Below are positions 15,973 to 25,215 of a DNA stretch of 64,000 nt, in pieces (position 1 is the first letter of the stretch; each line of letters starts with the position of its first letter). The DNA lies in contig NZ_LHPC01000028.1 of NCBI RefSeq assembly GCF_001297125.1, forward strand, positions 248,001-312,000, in the 5' to 3' direction. The notes under the pieces were generated by a model. The model saw only the letters and a list, made by a program, of their open reading frames with translations. It searched no databases and had not been told where the DNA came from. Position numbers and translations under genes: made by a program. The stretch is from Pseudomonas sp. RIT-PI-q (GTDB lineage Bacteria > Pseudomonadota > Gammaproteobacteria > Pseudomonadales > Pseudomonadaceae).

Positions 15973-16821
15973 TCAGCTCGGGAAGTCAGCCCCTTCGCTG
16001 ACGCTGGCCCAACCTTCGAAGTCCTTGCGCAAGGCTTCGATCTTGCCGCGTCCGCCTGCCAGTGCCGCTTTGCCCAACAACAGTCGCAACGGTGGATTTT
16101 CAGCCTCGACCGCATTGACGATGGCGACCGCGGCCCGCACCGGATCACCCGGCTGATGACCGCTGTAGCCCCGGATCATTTCCATCCGTTTGCCAGCGGT
16201 CTCACGATAATCCTCGATGTTCTGGCTTGCCTCATTGGCCGAGCGCCCTGCCCAATCGGTGCGGAAACCGCTTGGCTCGACGATCAGCACCTTGATGCCC
16301 AGCGGCGCCACTTCCTGCGCCAGCGATTCGGACATGCCTTCTACGGCAAACTTGGTGGCGTGATAAAAACTCACTGCCGGGTAGGCCACGATCCCGCCCA
16401 CTGAAGAAATATTCACCACCGTGCCGTTACGTTGCTGGCGCATGCCAGGCAACACCGCGCGGGTCATTTGCGCCAGGCCCCAGACGTTGATTTCCATCAT
16501 CTTGCGCACTTCATCGAGATCGCTTTCTTCGAACGAACCGAAGTAACCGACACCCGCGTTGTTGACCAACACATCGATACGACCGAAACGTGCCTGCGCG
16601 GCTTCCACGGCAGCCTTGATCTGCGCTGGATCGGTCACGTCCAGCTTCAGCACCAATGCGTTGTCTTCGTGGCCTTCGACGATGTCGTCGACCTGCTGCG
16701 GGTTGCGTGCCGTGACCACCGTCGGGTAGCCCAGGCTCAATGTGTGCAATGCCAGTTGACGACCGAAACCTGTTGAACAGCCGGTGATGAACCAGACCGG
16801 TTTTGCTGTCGATGCAGTCAT
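15973..16821 (-). CDS. short-chain dehydrogenase/reductase
   Basis: A 282-residue NAD(P)-dependent oxidoreductase of the classical SDR family. It has the glycine-rich motif TGCSTGFGRQLA (14-25), NNAGVGYFG (about 87-95), and the catalytic Ser with YHATKFA (Tyr and Lys, about 153-159). Substrate unknown. It is transcribed away from a LysR-type gene across a 115-bp gap, the usual arrangement for a regulator and its target. Confidence 0.9.
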   Translation of the reverse strand: MTASTAKPVWFITGCSTGFGRQLALHTLSLGYPTVVTARNPQQVDDIVEGHEDNALVLKLDVTDPAQIKAAVEAAQARFGRIDVLVNNAGVGYFGSFEESDLDEVRKMMEINVWGLAQMTRAVLPGMRQQRNGTVVNISSVGGIVAYPAVSFYHATKFAVEGMSESLAQEVAPLGIKVLIVEPSGFRTDWAGRSANEASQNIEDYRETAGKRMEMIRGYSGHQPGDPVRAAVAIVNAVEAENPPLRLLLGKAALAGGRGKIEALRKDFEGWASVSEGADFPS

Positions 16822-16936
16822 GCTGATCTTCCTCCAGGGAGCTGCTCGCAGGCGCGAGCCGTCGGTGGAGTATGGACAGGTCGGTCTATCCTAAAAAGAG
16901 CCATAATCCGCAAACCCTTTTCGGGAAAACCACACA

Positions 16937-17833
16937 ATGAAAGATCCGGACTTTCAGCAACTGCGCTTGCTCATGCAGGTCGCCCAGGCCAAAAGCTTCA
17001 CCAGCGCGGCGGATGCCACGGGGCTGTCGGTTTCTACCGTCAGCCACGCCGTGCGTGAACTGGAGAAACAACTTGGGTTGAGGCTGCTGAACCGGACGAC
17101 CCGCAGCGTCAATGTCACCGAAGCCGGCGCGCAATTGATCGGCAAGATCGCGCCGCTGATGGAGGACCTGGGGCTGGCACTGCGCAGCGCCTCAGCGGCA
17201 GGTGAAGAGGTGGCCGGCACCTTGCGCCTGAGTGTTCCCTCGACGGCCAGCCGGCTGGTCCTGCAACCGCTGTTGCGCCGTTTTTTGTTGGCGCATCCGG
17301 GGATCAATCTCGAAGTGGCGGTGGACAACAGCCTGATCGACATCGTCACCCAGGGATTCGACGCCGGCATTCGTTACGACGATGTGCTGGCCGAAGACAT
17401 GGTGGTGGTGCCGGTTTTGCCGAACATGCGCTTTGTGGTGGTGGCGTCGCCGGAGTATCTGCAAGGTCGGAGCATTCCACGGCAGCCGCAGGATTTGTTG
17501 CAGCATGACTGCCTGAACTATCGCAGTGCAGCCTCAGGTGCCCTGCCCCGCTGGGACTTTGAAAACGCCGGCAAGCACACGCGGATCGCGGTCAAGGGAC
17601 GGCTGGCGACCAACGACAGTGATTTGCTGTTAAGGGCGGCGCTGGATGGATTTGGCTTCGCGTACCTGTCCCATGCGCCGATTGCGCCGTACCTGGACAG
17701 CGGGGAGTTGGTGTCGGTGCTGGAAGACTGGGTGCCGACCGGCACGCTGTATCTGTACTATTTCGAACGCAACAACACGCCGAAAAAGCTGCGGGCGTTT
17801 ATTGATTTTTTGAAGATGAATGATCCTCTGTAG
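16937..17833 (+). CDS. LysR-type transcriptional regulator
   Basis: A 298-residue regulator. The N-terminal winged helix-turn-helix (about 5-64) reads FQQLRLLMQVAQAKSFTSAA, then STVSHAVRELEKQLG and LLNRTTRSV. The remainder is the periplasmic-binding-protein-like effector domain, ending in the AphB/YafC-like form with VPTGTLYLYYF near the C-terminus. It lies back to back with the SDR gene and probably controls it; the inducer is unknown. A REP palindrome starts just before its stop codon region ends. Confidence 0.92.
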   Translation: MKDPDFQQLRLLMQVAQAKSFTSAADATGLSVSTVSHAVRELEKQLGLRLLNRTTRSVNVTEAGAQLIGKIAPLMEDLGLALRSASAAGEEVAGTLRLSVPSTASRLVLQPLLRRFLLAHPGINLEVAVDNSLIDIVTQGFDAGIRYDDVLAEDMVVVPVLPNMRFVVVASPEYLQGRSIPRQPQDLLQHDCLNYRSAASGALPRWDFENAGKHTRIAVKGRLATNDSDLLLRAALDGFGFAYLSHAPIAPYLDSGELVSVLEDWVPTGTLYLYYFERNNTPKKLRAFIDFLKMNDPL

Positions 17834-17916
17834 GAGCAAGCTTGCTCGCGATGAACGATGACGCGGTGAATCAGTTAGCCCGCAGTGATGCCATCGCGAG
17901 CAAGCTTGCTCCTACA
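17830..17916. repeat. REP palindrome pair
   Basis: GTAGGAGCAAGCTTGCTCGCGAT and its inverse, 38 bases apart, form a doublet (REPIN-like) in the gap between the convergent LysR and xdhC genes. It overlaps the last codon of the LysR gene. Confidence 0.9.
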
Positions 17917-17926
17917 GGGGTTGTGG

Positions 17927-18898
17927 TCAGAGCCGGTCCCGGGCGATGCCGCTGCGGATTCGCAGGATGTCGGCAAGGACGGCCAGGGCGATTTCTGCCG
18001 GTGTTTTGCTGCCCAGGTTCAGGCCGATGGGCGCGTGAATGCGAGCGAGTTCGACATCCCCTAATCCACCAATCCGGCGCAACCGTTCGAAGCGCTTCTG
18101 CGAGGTTTGCACGGAGCCCAGCACGCCGATGTAGAACGCATCGGTGCGAACCGCCTCCATCATCGCCAGGTCATCGATGCGCGGATCATGGGTCAGCGCC
18201 ACCACGGCCGTGTCGCTGTGGCAGCCGCCGTCAGCGATAAACACCGACGGCAATTGGCGGCGAATCTCGACGTTTTCCAGCACCACGCCTTCCAGCACTT
18301 CGTCCCGTGGGTCGCAGAGAACCCCCTCGAACCCAACCCCCCCCGCAACCTCCGCACACGCCTGAGCGACGCTGGAATACCCCGCCAGCAGCAAACGCTG
18401 AGCCGCCCCGACCCGCACACGCACTCGATCGATCTCACGCTCGATGCGCACACCCTGCTCGCGATCTACGAACAGAGCACGCGCACCGCTGGCCAGATCG
18501 ACTTCACGGATCAGCCGACGCTGGCCCAACAGCACCGACTCCAGCTCCCGCAAATGCGCCTGAACCTCGCAGTCCGACTCAAGCTTCTCCACCAGCACAT
18601 CGAGCACGCCGCCGCAGGGCAAGCTCACTCGGGAACGCGGATCGTCGCCTTCGCCGTAACGCACAACGCTGACGGCTTGATCGAACAAACCCTCGGCGAC
18701 CCGCTCAAGAAAATCCTCCTCGACGCAACCGCCGGACAGCGAGCCGATCCATTGCCCATCAACATTCACCGCCAGCAACGAACCCGGCGCACGCGGCGCC
18801 GAGCCGTAGGTGGCAAGCACTGTGCACAACCACACGCGCTGACCGGCAACAGACCATTGCAGCGCCCGCCTCACCACTTGCAGATCGAGATGCTGCAT
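17927..18898 (-). CDS. xdhC: XdhC family molybdenum-cofactor chaperone
   Basis: A 323-residue protein of the XdhC/CoxI family, which binds, sulfurates or inserts molybdenum cofactor into xanthine-dehydrogenase-type enzymes. The N-terminal domain has SGGCVEED near 53-60 and LPCGG near 91-95; the C-terminal Rossmann domain carries LLAGYSSVAQACAEVA and GVLGS. The start at 18898 (MQHLDLQ) lies one base before the cytochrome stop, so it is the last gene of the molybdenum hydroxylase operon. A longer reading frame to 18955 would overlap the cytochrome gene. Confidence 0.88.
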   Translation of the reverse strand: MQHLDLQVVRRALQWSVAGQRVWLCTVLATYGSAPRAPGSLLAVNVDGQWIGSLSGGCVEEDFLERVAEGLFDQAVSVVRYGEGDDPRSRVSLPCGGVLDVLVEKLESDCEVQAHLRELESVLLGQRRLIREVDLASGARALFVDREQGVRIEREIDRVRVRVGAAQRLLLAGYSSVAQACAEVAGGVGFEGVLCDPRDEVLEGVVLENVEIRRQLPSVFIADGGCHSDTAVVALTHDPRIDDLAMMEAVRTDAFYIGVLGSVQTSQKRFERLRRIGGLGDVELARIHAPIGLNLGSKTPAEIALAVLADILRIRSGIARDRL

Positions 18899-18899
18899 G

Positions 18900-20135
18900 T
18901 CAGTGCGCCTTGTGCTCGGCCGGTGGTGCGTCGGCTTGCAGCTTCTGCACCTCACTCACCGCCAGCTCGGCCGACTGACCACCCCAACCCTGACGCAGGT
19001 AATTCAGCAGGTCGGTCAGTTGCTCGTGGCTGAGTTTGTCGGCGAAACCGGGCATCGGTTGCATGCGTTCGAACCCGGCGAATTTCTGTTCGCCGATCCC
19101 GTCCTCGATCACCCGCAGCAGGTTGCGCGGGTCTTCCAGGCGCAACGTGGTGTTGCCGCGCATGGCCACCGCGATGTGCGGCTTGCCCTCGCCATCGGCC
19201 GCGTGGCATCCGGCGCAGACGTTCAGGTAGTCCTGACGACCGCGCTGGGCACTCGGGCTGAGCGTGTCCAGCGGCACTTCGGTCAGCGTCTTCGCCGCTG
19301 GCGGTTGATCGCCGAGCAGGTAAGTTGCCATCGCCGCCAGGTCCGGGTCATTGAGGCCTTGGGTGCTGTTGTGGAACACCGGGAACATCTCGTTGAACAT
19401 CGTGCCCTGGGCGCTCATGCCGTGCTTGAGGAAGGTGCTCAGGTCCTGATGATTCCAGCCGCGTGCGGCCAGGTCATTGGCCAGCAGGCTCGGCGCCAGG
19501 TAGCCGTTGAGCAGGCCGCCGGTCATGCGTTTGTCCTGTTGCATCGCGCCGGGCAAACCTCGTGGCGTGTGGCATTCGCCGCAGTGACCGAGCACGTCGA
19601 CCATGTACTGGCCGCGTTTGAAAGCCTCACTTTTGCCTTCGGTGGACGAGAGTTTCACGTCCTTGCCGTAGAGCATGTTCCAGCCCATCAGCCCGAGCCG
19701 TACGTTGAACGGAAAGCTCAGGCTGGTCACTGGTGCGGCACGTTCGATCGGCTCGACGGTTTTCAGGTAGGCGTGAATCGCGTCCGAGTCTTCACGCGGC
19801 ATCAGGTGATACGAGGTGTAGGGCATCGCCGGGTACAGGTTCGCGCCATCACGGCGCTTGCCTTCGGTGAGCGCGGCGAAGAACTCGTCGTCGTTGTACA
19901 GGCCGATGCCGTGCTCTTTGCTCGGAGTGATGTTGGTGCCGTAGATCGTGCCGAATGGCGAAACGATCGGCAGGCCGCCCGCGTACGGCGCGCCGCCCGG
20001 TGCGGTGTGGCAGGCCATGCAGTCAGCGGCGCGCGCGAGATAGGCACCGCGAACAACCTGATCATCGGCCTGAGCCAGAAACACCGGCGCAGCCAGACCG
20101 ACCGCCAACGCCAGGCGGGAAAGTAGTTGCTTCAT
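18900..20135 (-). CDS. three-haem cytochrome c, electron acceptor of the molybdenum hydroxylase
   Basis: A 411-residue exported cytochrome with a signal peptide (MKQLLSRLALAVGLAAPVFLAQA) and three CxxCH haem sites: CMACH (about 38-42), CGECH (about 186-190) and CAGCH (about 309-313). This is the layout of the cytochrome subunits paired with alcohol and aldehyde dehydrogenases of Proteobacteria. Here it follows the 2Fe-2S subunit by 2 bp and would carry electrons from the periplasmic hydroxylase to the respiratory chain. The ATG at 20135 has AAGGAGG upstream; the longer frame to 20342 is an overlap artefact. Confidence 0.92.
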   Translation of the reverse strand: MKQLLSRLALAVGLAAPVFLAQADDQVVRGAYLARAADCMACHTAPGGAPYAGGLPIVSPFGTIYGTNITPSKEHGIGLYNDDEFFAALTEGKRRDGANLYPAMPYTSYHLMPREDSDAIHAYLKTVEPIERAAPVTSLSFPFNVRLGLMGWNMLYGKDVKLSSTEGKSEAFKRGQYMVDVLGHCGECHTPRGLPGAMQQDKRMTGGLLNGYLAPSLLANDLAARGWNHQDLSTFLKHGMSAQGTMFNEMFPVFHNSTQGLNDPDLAAMATYLLGDQPPAAKTLTEVPLDTLSPSAQRGRQDYLNVCAGCHAADGEGKPHIAVAMRGNTTLRLEDPRNLLRVIEDGIGEQKFAGFERMQPMPGFADKLSHEQLTDLLNYLRQGWGGQSAELAVSEVQKLQADAPPAEHKAH

Positions 20136-20137
20136 GC

Positions 20138-20677
20138 TTAACCCTCCTTGACCAGGCCGAGATCGGTCAGTACGTTGCGCGTCGCGCTGTAGTAGCGCAC
20201 GTAGCCGGTGCAGCGGCAGACGTGGTGGCCGAGGCTGTCCTCGATGACTTGCTCCAGCTGACTTTTGGCGATTGGCTGACGTTGCAGCTTCTCTACCAGC
20301 ACCGTCGCGGCATTCACAAACCCCGGCGCGCAGTAGCTGCACTGGAAAGCGAATTCATCGACGAAGCGCTGCTGGATCGGGTTCAGCTGAGTGACCTTGC
20401 CCTGCTCATCGCGGGTCGCGTGACCTTCGATGGTCCGCACTTTCTTGCCTTCGAAATAGTGCGCGCCGGTGATGCAGGTGCGCACTTCTTCGCTGGTGCC
20501 GTCGGGGTTGTCGACGATCACCACGCAGGCGTGGCAAATGCCCTGGCCGCAGCCCAGACGCGAGCCGGTGAGGTTTTTGTATTCGTGCAGGTAATCGATC
20601 ATCGGCAGGGCATCAGGGATGTCCACCGGGCCGACGAATTGACCGTTGAGGGTCAGTTGAAACGGACGGTTAGCCAT
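20138..20677 (-). CDS. 2Fe-2S subunit of a molybdenum hydroxylase
   Basis: A 179-residue small subunit with both iron-sulfur clusters. GCGQGICHAC (43-52) and the later Cys68 bind the plant-type cluster. CSYC (113-116) and CRCTGY (about 154-159) bind the second. It passes electrons from the molybdenum centre to the cytochrome. It resembles the small subunits of isoquinoline 1-oxidoreductase (IorA) and related aldehyde dehydrogenases. It overlaps the large-subunit gene by 8 bp, which points to tight coupling. It has no signal peptide and would be exported as a complex with the Tat-targeted large subunit. Confidence 0.92.
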   Translation of the reverse strand: MANRPFQLTLNGQFVGPVDIPDALPMIDYLHEYKNLTGSRLGCGQGICHACVVIVDNPDGTSEEVRTCITGAHYFEGKKVRTIEGHATRDEQGKVTQLNPIQQRFVDEFAFQCSYCAPGFVNAATVLVEKLQRQPIAKSQLEQVIEDSLGHHVCRCTGYVRYYSATRNVLTDLGLVKEG

Positions 20678-23501
20678 TGAGGGCCTCCTTGATGCGGGCA
20701 GAAGTGATGGGCAGGTCGCGGACCCGTTTGCCGATGGCGTGGGCCACGGCGTTACCGATGGCGCCGACCACCGGGATCATCACCACTTCGGCAATGCCCT
20801 TGGACGGATCACTCGGCGACAGCGGCGGGAGGATCTCGGCCGTCTGGTTCCAGACCGCCACGTGCCGGGCCATCGGCAAGCGGTAACGGTTGAAGTTCCA
20901 GTCCCCCTCCCCCGGCCCGCCTTCGTACAGCGGCATCTCTTCGAGCAGCGCATGGCCGATGCCCATGGCGATCCCGCCTTCGAGCTGGCCCTTGACCAGT
21001 TCTTCCACCAGCACCCGACCGCACTCGACCCACGAGTGATGGTTGAGCACTTGTACTTCGGCGGAGCCCTTGTTCACTTTCACTTCCACCAGCGTCGCGA
21101 CCGGGCTGTAGTAAGTCACCGCCGCGTTATTCAACTGAGTGTCGGGGTAGTGGATGTTCTGGCGGTCGAGCAGATGGAAACCGGCGCTGGTCATCTGCGC
21201 CTTTTTCACGCTCGGTGCGCCGTCGCCGTACTTCACCGCCAGACCGTCCAGCGGCAAACGCTCGCGCACGCCGTCGATGCTGAACTCGGCCTCGGCCCAG
21301 CTCCAGCGGTTGAAACCGTGCACGGTCGCGCCGGTCACCAGACCTTTTTCGTGGGCATGTTTGGCCAGCTGTTCAAAGCTCAGCGGCTGCATGCCGTTGG
21401 CGGTGAGTTTGCCGTCGACCCAATGCGCGTCTTCGCGACGCACCACGTACGGGTTGGCCTGGCCGCCATAAGGACCTTGGCCCCAGATCTGCAACGCCGC
21501 CGGCCACAAGCCGTGGTTAAACAGCACACGCGCCGCTTCACGGGTGGCGTGGCTGAAGTAGTAGGCGGAGTTGGTCGCCGACGACGCCGACGCGAGTTTG
21601 CCGACCCAGCGCGGATTGCGCAGGAAACCGTCTTGCTCGGCCTGGCTCATGATGTACGGGTTGCCGCCGGTGATCATCTGCAACTCTTTCCATTCGGTTT
21701 CGCCGGTCTTCACTTCGTGCGCCGGGTTACCGAGGAAATCAGCCACCACCATCGCTTGCGAAGTGGACATGCCAGTGCCGATCTCGATGCCGATGTGGCG
21801 CAGGTGGATGCGGCCTTCAGCGCTGAATTCGATGCTGGCCATCGGCGCTTCGGAACCGGTGCCGAAGTCTTTCTGGCAGATGGCGAAACCGACGCCGTAC
21901 CAGTGATCCGGGTCTGCGGCTTCGCGTTGCAGCTTGAGCAGGTCGCGCTTTTTCCAGACGTCGTGGACGGCCGCCTTGTCGAGAATCTCGTGCAGGCGCA
22001 AGGCACCTGCCGGCACCGCGCCCTGGGTGTTTTTCATGCCCGAACGCATAGCGTTTTTCTTGCGCAGTTCAATGGCGTCGATGCCGAGGCGATCGGCGAT
22101 TTCGTCGACCATCATCTCGGTGGAGGCCATGCTTTGCAGGGTGCCGTAGCCGCGCATCGACCCGGCCTCAACGGCGCGGGAATGATAGGCCGTGACCTGC
22201 AAATCGTTCTGCGGCATGTAGTAGATCGACTGCGCCGCCGTGGCACCAACCGCCGCCACCGATGGGCTGTAGTTGATGCGTCCGCCGCCGTCGACGCTCA
22301 TCTCGGCGCGGAAAATCTTGAAGCTGTGATCGGTCTTGTCCACCGCCAGTTGGTAGCGGATGTCGAACGGGTGACGCTTGATGCCGCTCTGAAATTGCTC
22401 GTAGCGGTCGTTGGCCAAACGCACCGGCACACCGGCGCCGTACAGCGCGGCCAACGCTGCGTAGTAGACGAAGATGTTGTGGTCTTTGGAACCGTAACCC
22501 ACGGTGTAACCGGGGTGCATGTTCAGGTTGGCCAGGCCGAAACGGGACGGCGCGATCATCTTCGCGGTCTCGGTCGCAGTTTCCAGCGGGCACTGGGTGG
22601 CAACCACGAAGTGCAGGGTCTTGGTCGCCGGGTCGTACCAGCCGTTGCCGTTGTCCGGCTCCATCGCGGCAGGTTCGATCGATGGGGTTTTGTAGCGTTC
22701 GTCGAACACCAGCCAATTGTCCGGTGGCGTATCGATCTGCTGCTTCATCCGGTCGGCGTAAAACAGCCCGCGCTCGGTCAGGTTGCCGTGCAAGTCCGGC
22801 TGGGAATTCCACACCGGGCGACGGTTTTTCAGCATCGGGAACAGGATCGAATCCTTGAGGCTGGCGAATTCATCTTCGTCCGCCGAGGTCGCACCGCCGA
22901 CCCGCACGTAGCGGAAACTGCCGTAGGGATCGCCCTCATAAAACGGCGCTTTTTCGCCATAGCGGATGGCTTTGTCATTGAATTTGAGTTTGGCCTTGGC
23001 CTGGCGGAAACGCTCGAAGTCGTTCCAGATCAGGATCGCCACCGGGTGACCGATGAACATCGGCACCTTGCCTTCCGGCAGCAGCGGATCAGGCGCGTGC
23101 TCTTCCGGGAAGGCGATGCCGTCCTTGTCCAGGTCGGCGGCGGTGACGATGCGGTCGGGCTGCAAGTCGGCGCCGAGCCACGACAGGTCGTAGCCTGCGT
23201 AAATGCGGTCGGCCTTGGTGATTTTCAGCAGCATGGCGTGGCCCTGCTGCTGCGGCCAGCCCGGCATGTCCTTGGCGCGGATGTCGCGGGCAAAGACTTT
23301 GCTGCCGCAGACCTTCGACAAGGCATCGTTACGCGCGCGCGCCTTGCCGTTGTTGCCAAGCCATTGCTCGGACGGCACGGTCACGCTGTTTTCCATCAAG
23401 GCAGCCAGTGCCTGGGAGCTGAGCGGCGTGAGCGTCACGCTCACACCCGCCACCAGCCCGCCCTGAAGGAACGAGCGCCGGGATATTTCACGGTTGGACA
23501 T
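20670..23501 (-). CDS. molybdopterin-binding large subunit, xanthine dehydrogenase family
   Basis: A 943-residue catalytic subunit resembling IorB and periplasmic aldehyde dehydrogenases. The N-terminus has a Tat signal (SRRSFLQGG at 7-15, then a hydrophobic run), so the holoenzyme is exported folded. Two aldehyde-oxidase-like molybdopterin regions follow, with SMRGYG near 447-452 and a C-terminal IGNAVAHAIGKRVRDLP containing the usual cofactor-binding Gly. The substrate (aldehyde, N-heterocycle or other) cannot be told. First gene of the operon large subunit, 2Fe-2S, cytochrome, XdhC. The upstream gap of 240 bp holds its promoter and a REP element. Confidence 0.9.
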   Translation of the reverse strand: MSNREISRRSFLQGGLVAGVSVTLTPLSSQALAALMENSVTVPSEQWLGNNGKARARNDALSKVCGSKVFARDIRAKDMPGWPQQQGHAMLLKITKADRIYAGYDLSWLGADLQPDRIVTAADLDKDGIAFPEEHAPDPLLPEGKVPMFIGHPVAILIWNDFERFRQAKAKLKFNDKAIRYGEKAPFYEGDPYGSFRYVRVGGATSADEDEFASLKDSILFPMLKNRRPVWNSQPDLHGNLTERGLFYADRMKQQIDTPPDNWLVFDERYKTPSIEPAAMEPDNGNGWYDPATKTLHFVVATQCPLETATETAKMIAPSRFGLANLNMHPGYTVGYGSKDHNIFVYYAALAALYGAGVPVRLANDRYEQFQSGIKRHPFDIRYQLAVDKTDHSFKIFRAEMSVDGGGRINYSPSVAAVGATAAQSIYYMPQNDLQVTAYHSRAVEAGSMRGYGTLQSMASTEMMVDEIADRLGIDAIELRKKNAMRSGMKNTQGAVPAGALRLHEILDKAAVHDVWKKRDLLKLQREAADPDHWYGVGFAICQKDFGTGSEAPMASIEFSAEGRIHLRHIGIEIGTGMSTSQAMVVADFLGNPAHEVKTGETEWKELQMITGGNPYIMSQAEQDGFLRNPRWVGKLASASSATNSAYYFSHATREAARVLFNHGLWPAALQIWGQGPYGGQANPYVVRREDAHWVDGKLTANGMQPLSFEQLAKHAHEKGLVTGATVHGFNRWSWAEAEFSIDGVRERLPLDGLAVKYGDGAPSVKKAQMTSAGFHLLDRQNIHYPDTQLNNAAVTYYSPVATLVEVKVNKGSAEVQVLNHHSWVECGRVLVEELVKGQLEGGIAMGIGHALLEEMPLYEGGPGEGDWNFNRYRLPMARHVAVWNQTAEILPPLSPSDPSKGIAEVVMIPVVGAIGNAVAHAIGKRVRDLPITSARIKEALNG

Positions 23502-23740
23502 GGATCATCCTCTGGGCGGTTATGGGCCCGCCCTTCTGGTTATGTTCTGGGGATCTCGCGTCTTGCAGAAGCGCTTTTGGACGAAGCAAAAGGCTGAATT
23601 TGACAGTGCAAAGCTGACCGAAAGGTTAACTTTAAAGGTTTCTACGCTTGCGGCAAACAACCTGTTACAAAAAACTGACCAAAGAATCAAAAATACTGCG
23701 GCGTTGCGCTGCAATAAATCGATGAGAAACGCTGTTTTTT

Positions 23741-23814
23741 TGTAGGAGCGAGGCTTGCCCGCGAAGCTTTTAGCGCCAGTGATGACGCCTTCGCGGGCAA
23801 GCCTCGCTCCTACA
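23741..23814. repeat. REP palindrome pair overlapping the rraA-like stop
   Basis: TGTAGGAGCGAGGCTTGCCCGC and its inverse form a doublet between divergent operon ends. The right arm includes the stop codon (TAG) of the rraA-like gene, so the repeat sequence has become coding. Confidence 0.9.
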
Positions 23815-24433
23815 GGTTCTGTGTGAGTCTTTGGAGGAATTCCGTGCGGCGGCGCTGATCGGATTGTTCTTTGATTAGCAGCTCGGGCAATAGCTCGGCC
23901 GCTCGCCCGGCGTCGAGGATAAAGACGCCGTCGTCATCACCGATGGCCAAGTCTCCCGGTTGCACTCGCACTTCGCCGATCTGGATCGGCTGATTGACCT
24001 CACCCTGGGCACCGATGCCGCGAGTGGTGAACGAACTGACGTTGCGGCAAAACACCGGCAACCCATGAAGTCGCAAGGCGCTGACATCGGTCACGGCACC
24101 CGACACCACTACTCCGGCCAGCCCCTTGATCAGTCCGGCGAGGGTGCGCAATTCACCCCAGCAGCCACACTCCGCGTCACCCACGCACTCGATCACCAGC
24201 ACGTCGCCCGGCTGACTCAGCAGCAGCGCTTCACGCAAAATGCTGCCATCCGGCGGGAAGACTTTGACCGTGACGACGTTACCAACCATGCGGATGTCGT
24301 TGAACAGCGGCTTGATCCCGCGCAGGAAGCCACGGTCGGAAAAATGGCCGAGGGTGGACGACGGGATCGTCCGGTACTGGGCGATCAATTCCGGGCTGAG
24401 GTTTTGTTGGCGGGGGCTAATCTGATCACTCAT
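23810..24433 (-). CDS. RraA-like / HMG-aldolase-fold protein
   Basis: A 207-residue protein of the RraA/dimethylmenaquinone-methyltransferase-like fold, whose members are either RNase E inhibitors or metal-dependent 4-hydroxy-4-methyl-2-oxoglutarate aldolases. Visible blocks are GDVLVIECVGD (about 79-89), GELRTLAGLIKGLAGVVVSG (about 94-113) and VTDVSAL just after. The aldolase signature has RD at that point; here the Arg is replaced by Thr, so lyase activity is doubtful. The start overlaps the FhuF-like stop (ATGA); an ATG two codons upstream at 24439 is also possible. It is the last gene of the siderophore operon; its role there is unknown. Confidence 0.8.
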   Translation of the reverse strand: MSDQISPRQQNLSPELIAQYRTIPSSTLGHFSDRGFLRGIKPLFNDIRMVGNVVTVKVFPPDGSILREALLLSQPGDVLVIECVGDAECGCWGELRTLAGLIKGLAGVVVSGAVTDVSALRLHGLPVFCRNVSSFTTRGIGAQGEVNQPIQIGEVRVQPGDLAIGDDDGVFILDAGRAAELLPELLIKEQSDQRRRTEFLQRLTQNL

Positions 24434-25215
24434 CGGCATTTTTTCCCCGGACGTAGCAATGGGCAGGTCGAGCAGTATTCTGCGGGCTCGGTGGCCAGGT
24501 AGTAGAAGCAACAGGTTCGGCGAAAACGAATGCTGCGCTGCCCTTCATCCACCAGCGTCGGTGGTCGGCGGAAATGGCTCAACGGGTTGTAATCGAGGCC
24601 GAACAGCGCCGGCTCGGCTTGCGTCAGTAGCCACTGGAAGTCCGCTTCACAGCGTTCGCGAATAAGCGGATCGTCGATTTTTGCCATGCGTTTTTCATAC
24701 AGCGAATACACGCGCACGGCGGTGTTTTCCCAGAGGATGCGCCGTGAAACGCCAGTCACCCGATTGAAGGTTTGCCACAGCGGTTTCAGCAACCCGGCAA
24801 ACAGCGCCTGCACCAGCGCTTCCCGCCAGGCCTCGCGCTCATTCGCGCCATAGGTCAGCGGCTGGCCGTGACGCAGCGGCATAGAAGAGGTCCACAAGCC
24901 GTCATCGTGACCGTATTCAACTATCGAATTGTCCAGCGTCAGCAACAGCCCTTTGTCGTACACCGACATCGCGTACAGGCACGCGCCCGTCGCCAGAAAC
25001 GACAAGCGCTTGCCCAGCAGCGAGGCGGTGATCGCCCGGGTCGGCGAGCCGATTACCGGACCCAAGGCGTCCAACAGTTGCTCGCACACGTCGTCCTGCA
25101 ACAAATCCCGGGCCAGCAGCGAACGCAACGGGTCGCGCTCTTCGCTGTCCTTGAGCCGCAAGCCAGCGGACAACACCGCCCACTCTGGCGCCGTGAAATG
25201 GCCGGCCAGATTCAT
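24430..25215 (-). CDS. FhuF-type 2Fe-2S ferric siderophore reductase
   Basis: A 261-residue cytoplasmic iron-sulfur protein of the FhuF family, which reduces iron in imported ferric siderophores. The family mark is the C-terminal cysteine set: Cys235-Cys236, Cys248 and Cys251 (CC, eleven residues, CxxC), next to [11 protein letters not shown]. The rest aligns with the IucA/FhuF-type helical N-terminal region. The ATG at 25215 overlaps the stop of the cbrD ATPase gene (ATGA), so translation is coupled; a longer frame to 25284 lies inside cbrD. It most likely releases iron from ferric achromobactin after import. Confidence 0.85.
   Translation of the reverse strand: MNLAGHFTAPEWAVLSAGLRLKDSEERDPLRSLLARDLLQDDVCEQLLDALGPVIGSPTRAITASLLGKRLSFLATGACLYAMSVYDKGLLLTLDNSIVEYGHDDGLWTSSMPLRHGQPLTYGANEREAWREALVQALFAGLLKPLWQTFNRVTGVSRRILWENTAVRVYSLYEKRMAKIDDPLIRERCEADFQWLLTQAEPALFGLDYNPLSHFRRPPTLVDEGQRSIRFRRTCCFYYLATEPAEYCSTCPLLRPGKKCR

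Noticed and set aside
20739..23597. 952-codon open frame on the plus strand
   Set aside because: It lies wholly antisense to the molybdenum hydroxylase large subunit, whose motifs and Tat signal are clear. The antisense translation is rich in His, Val and Arg, as expected from GC-rich codon shadows.
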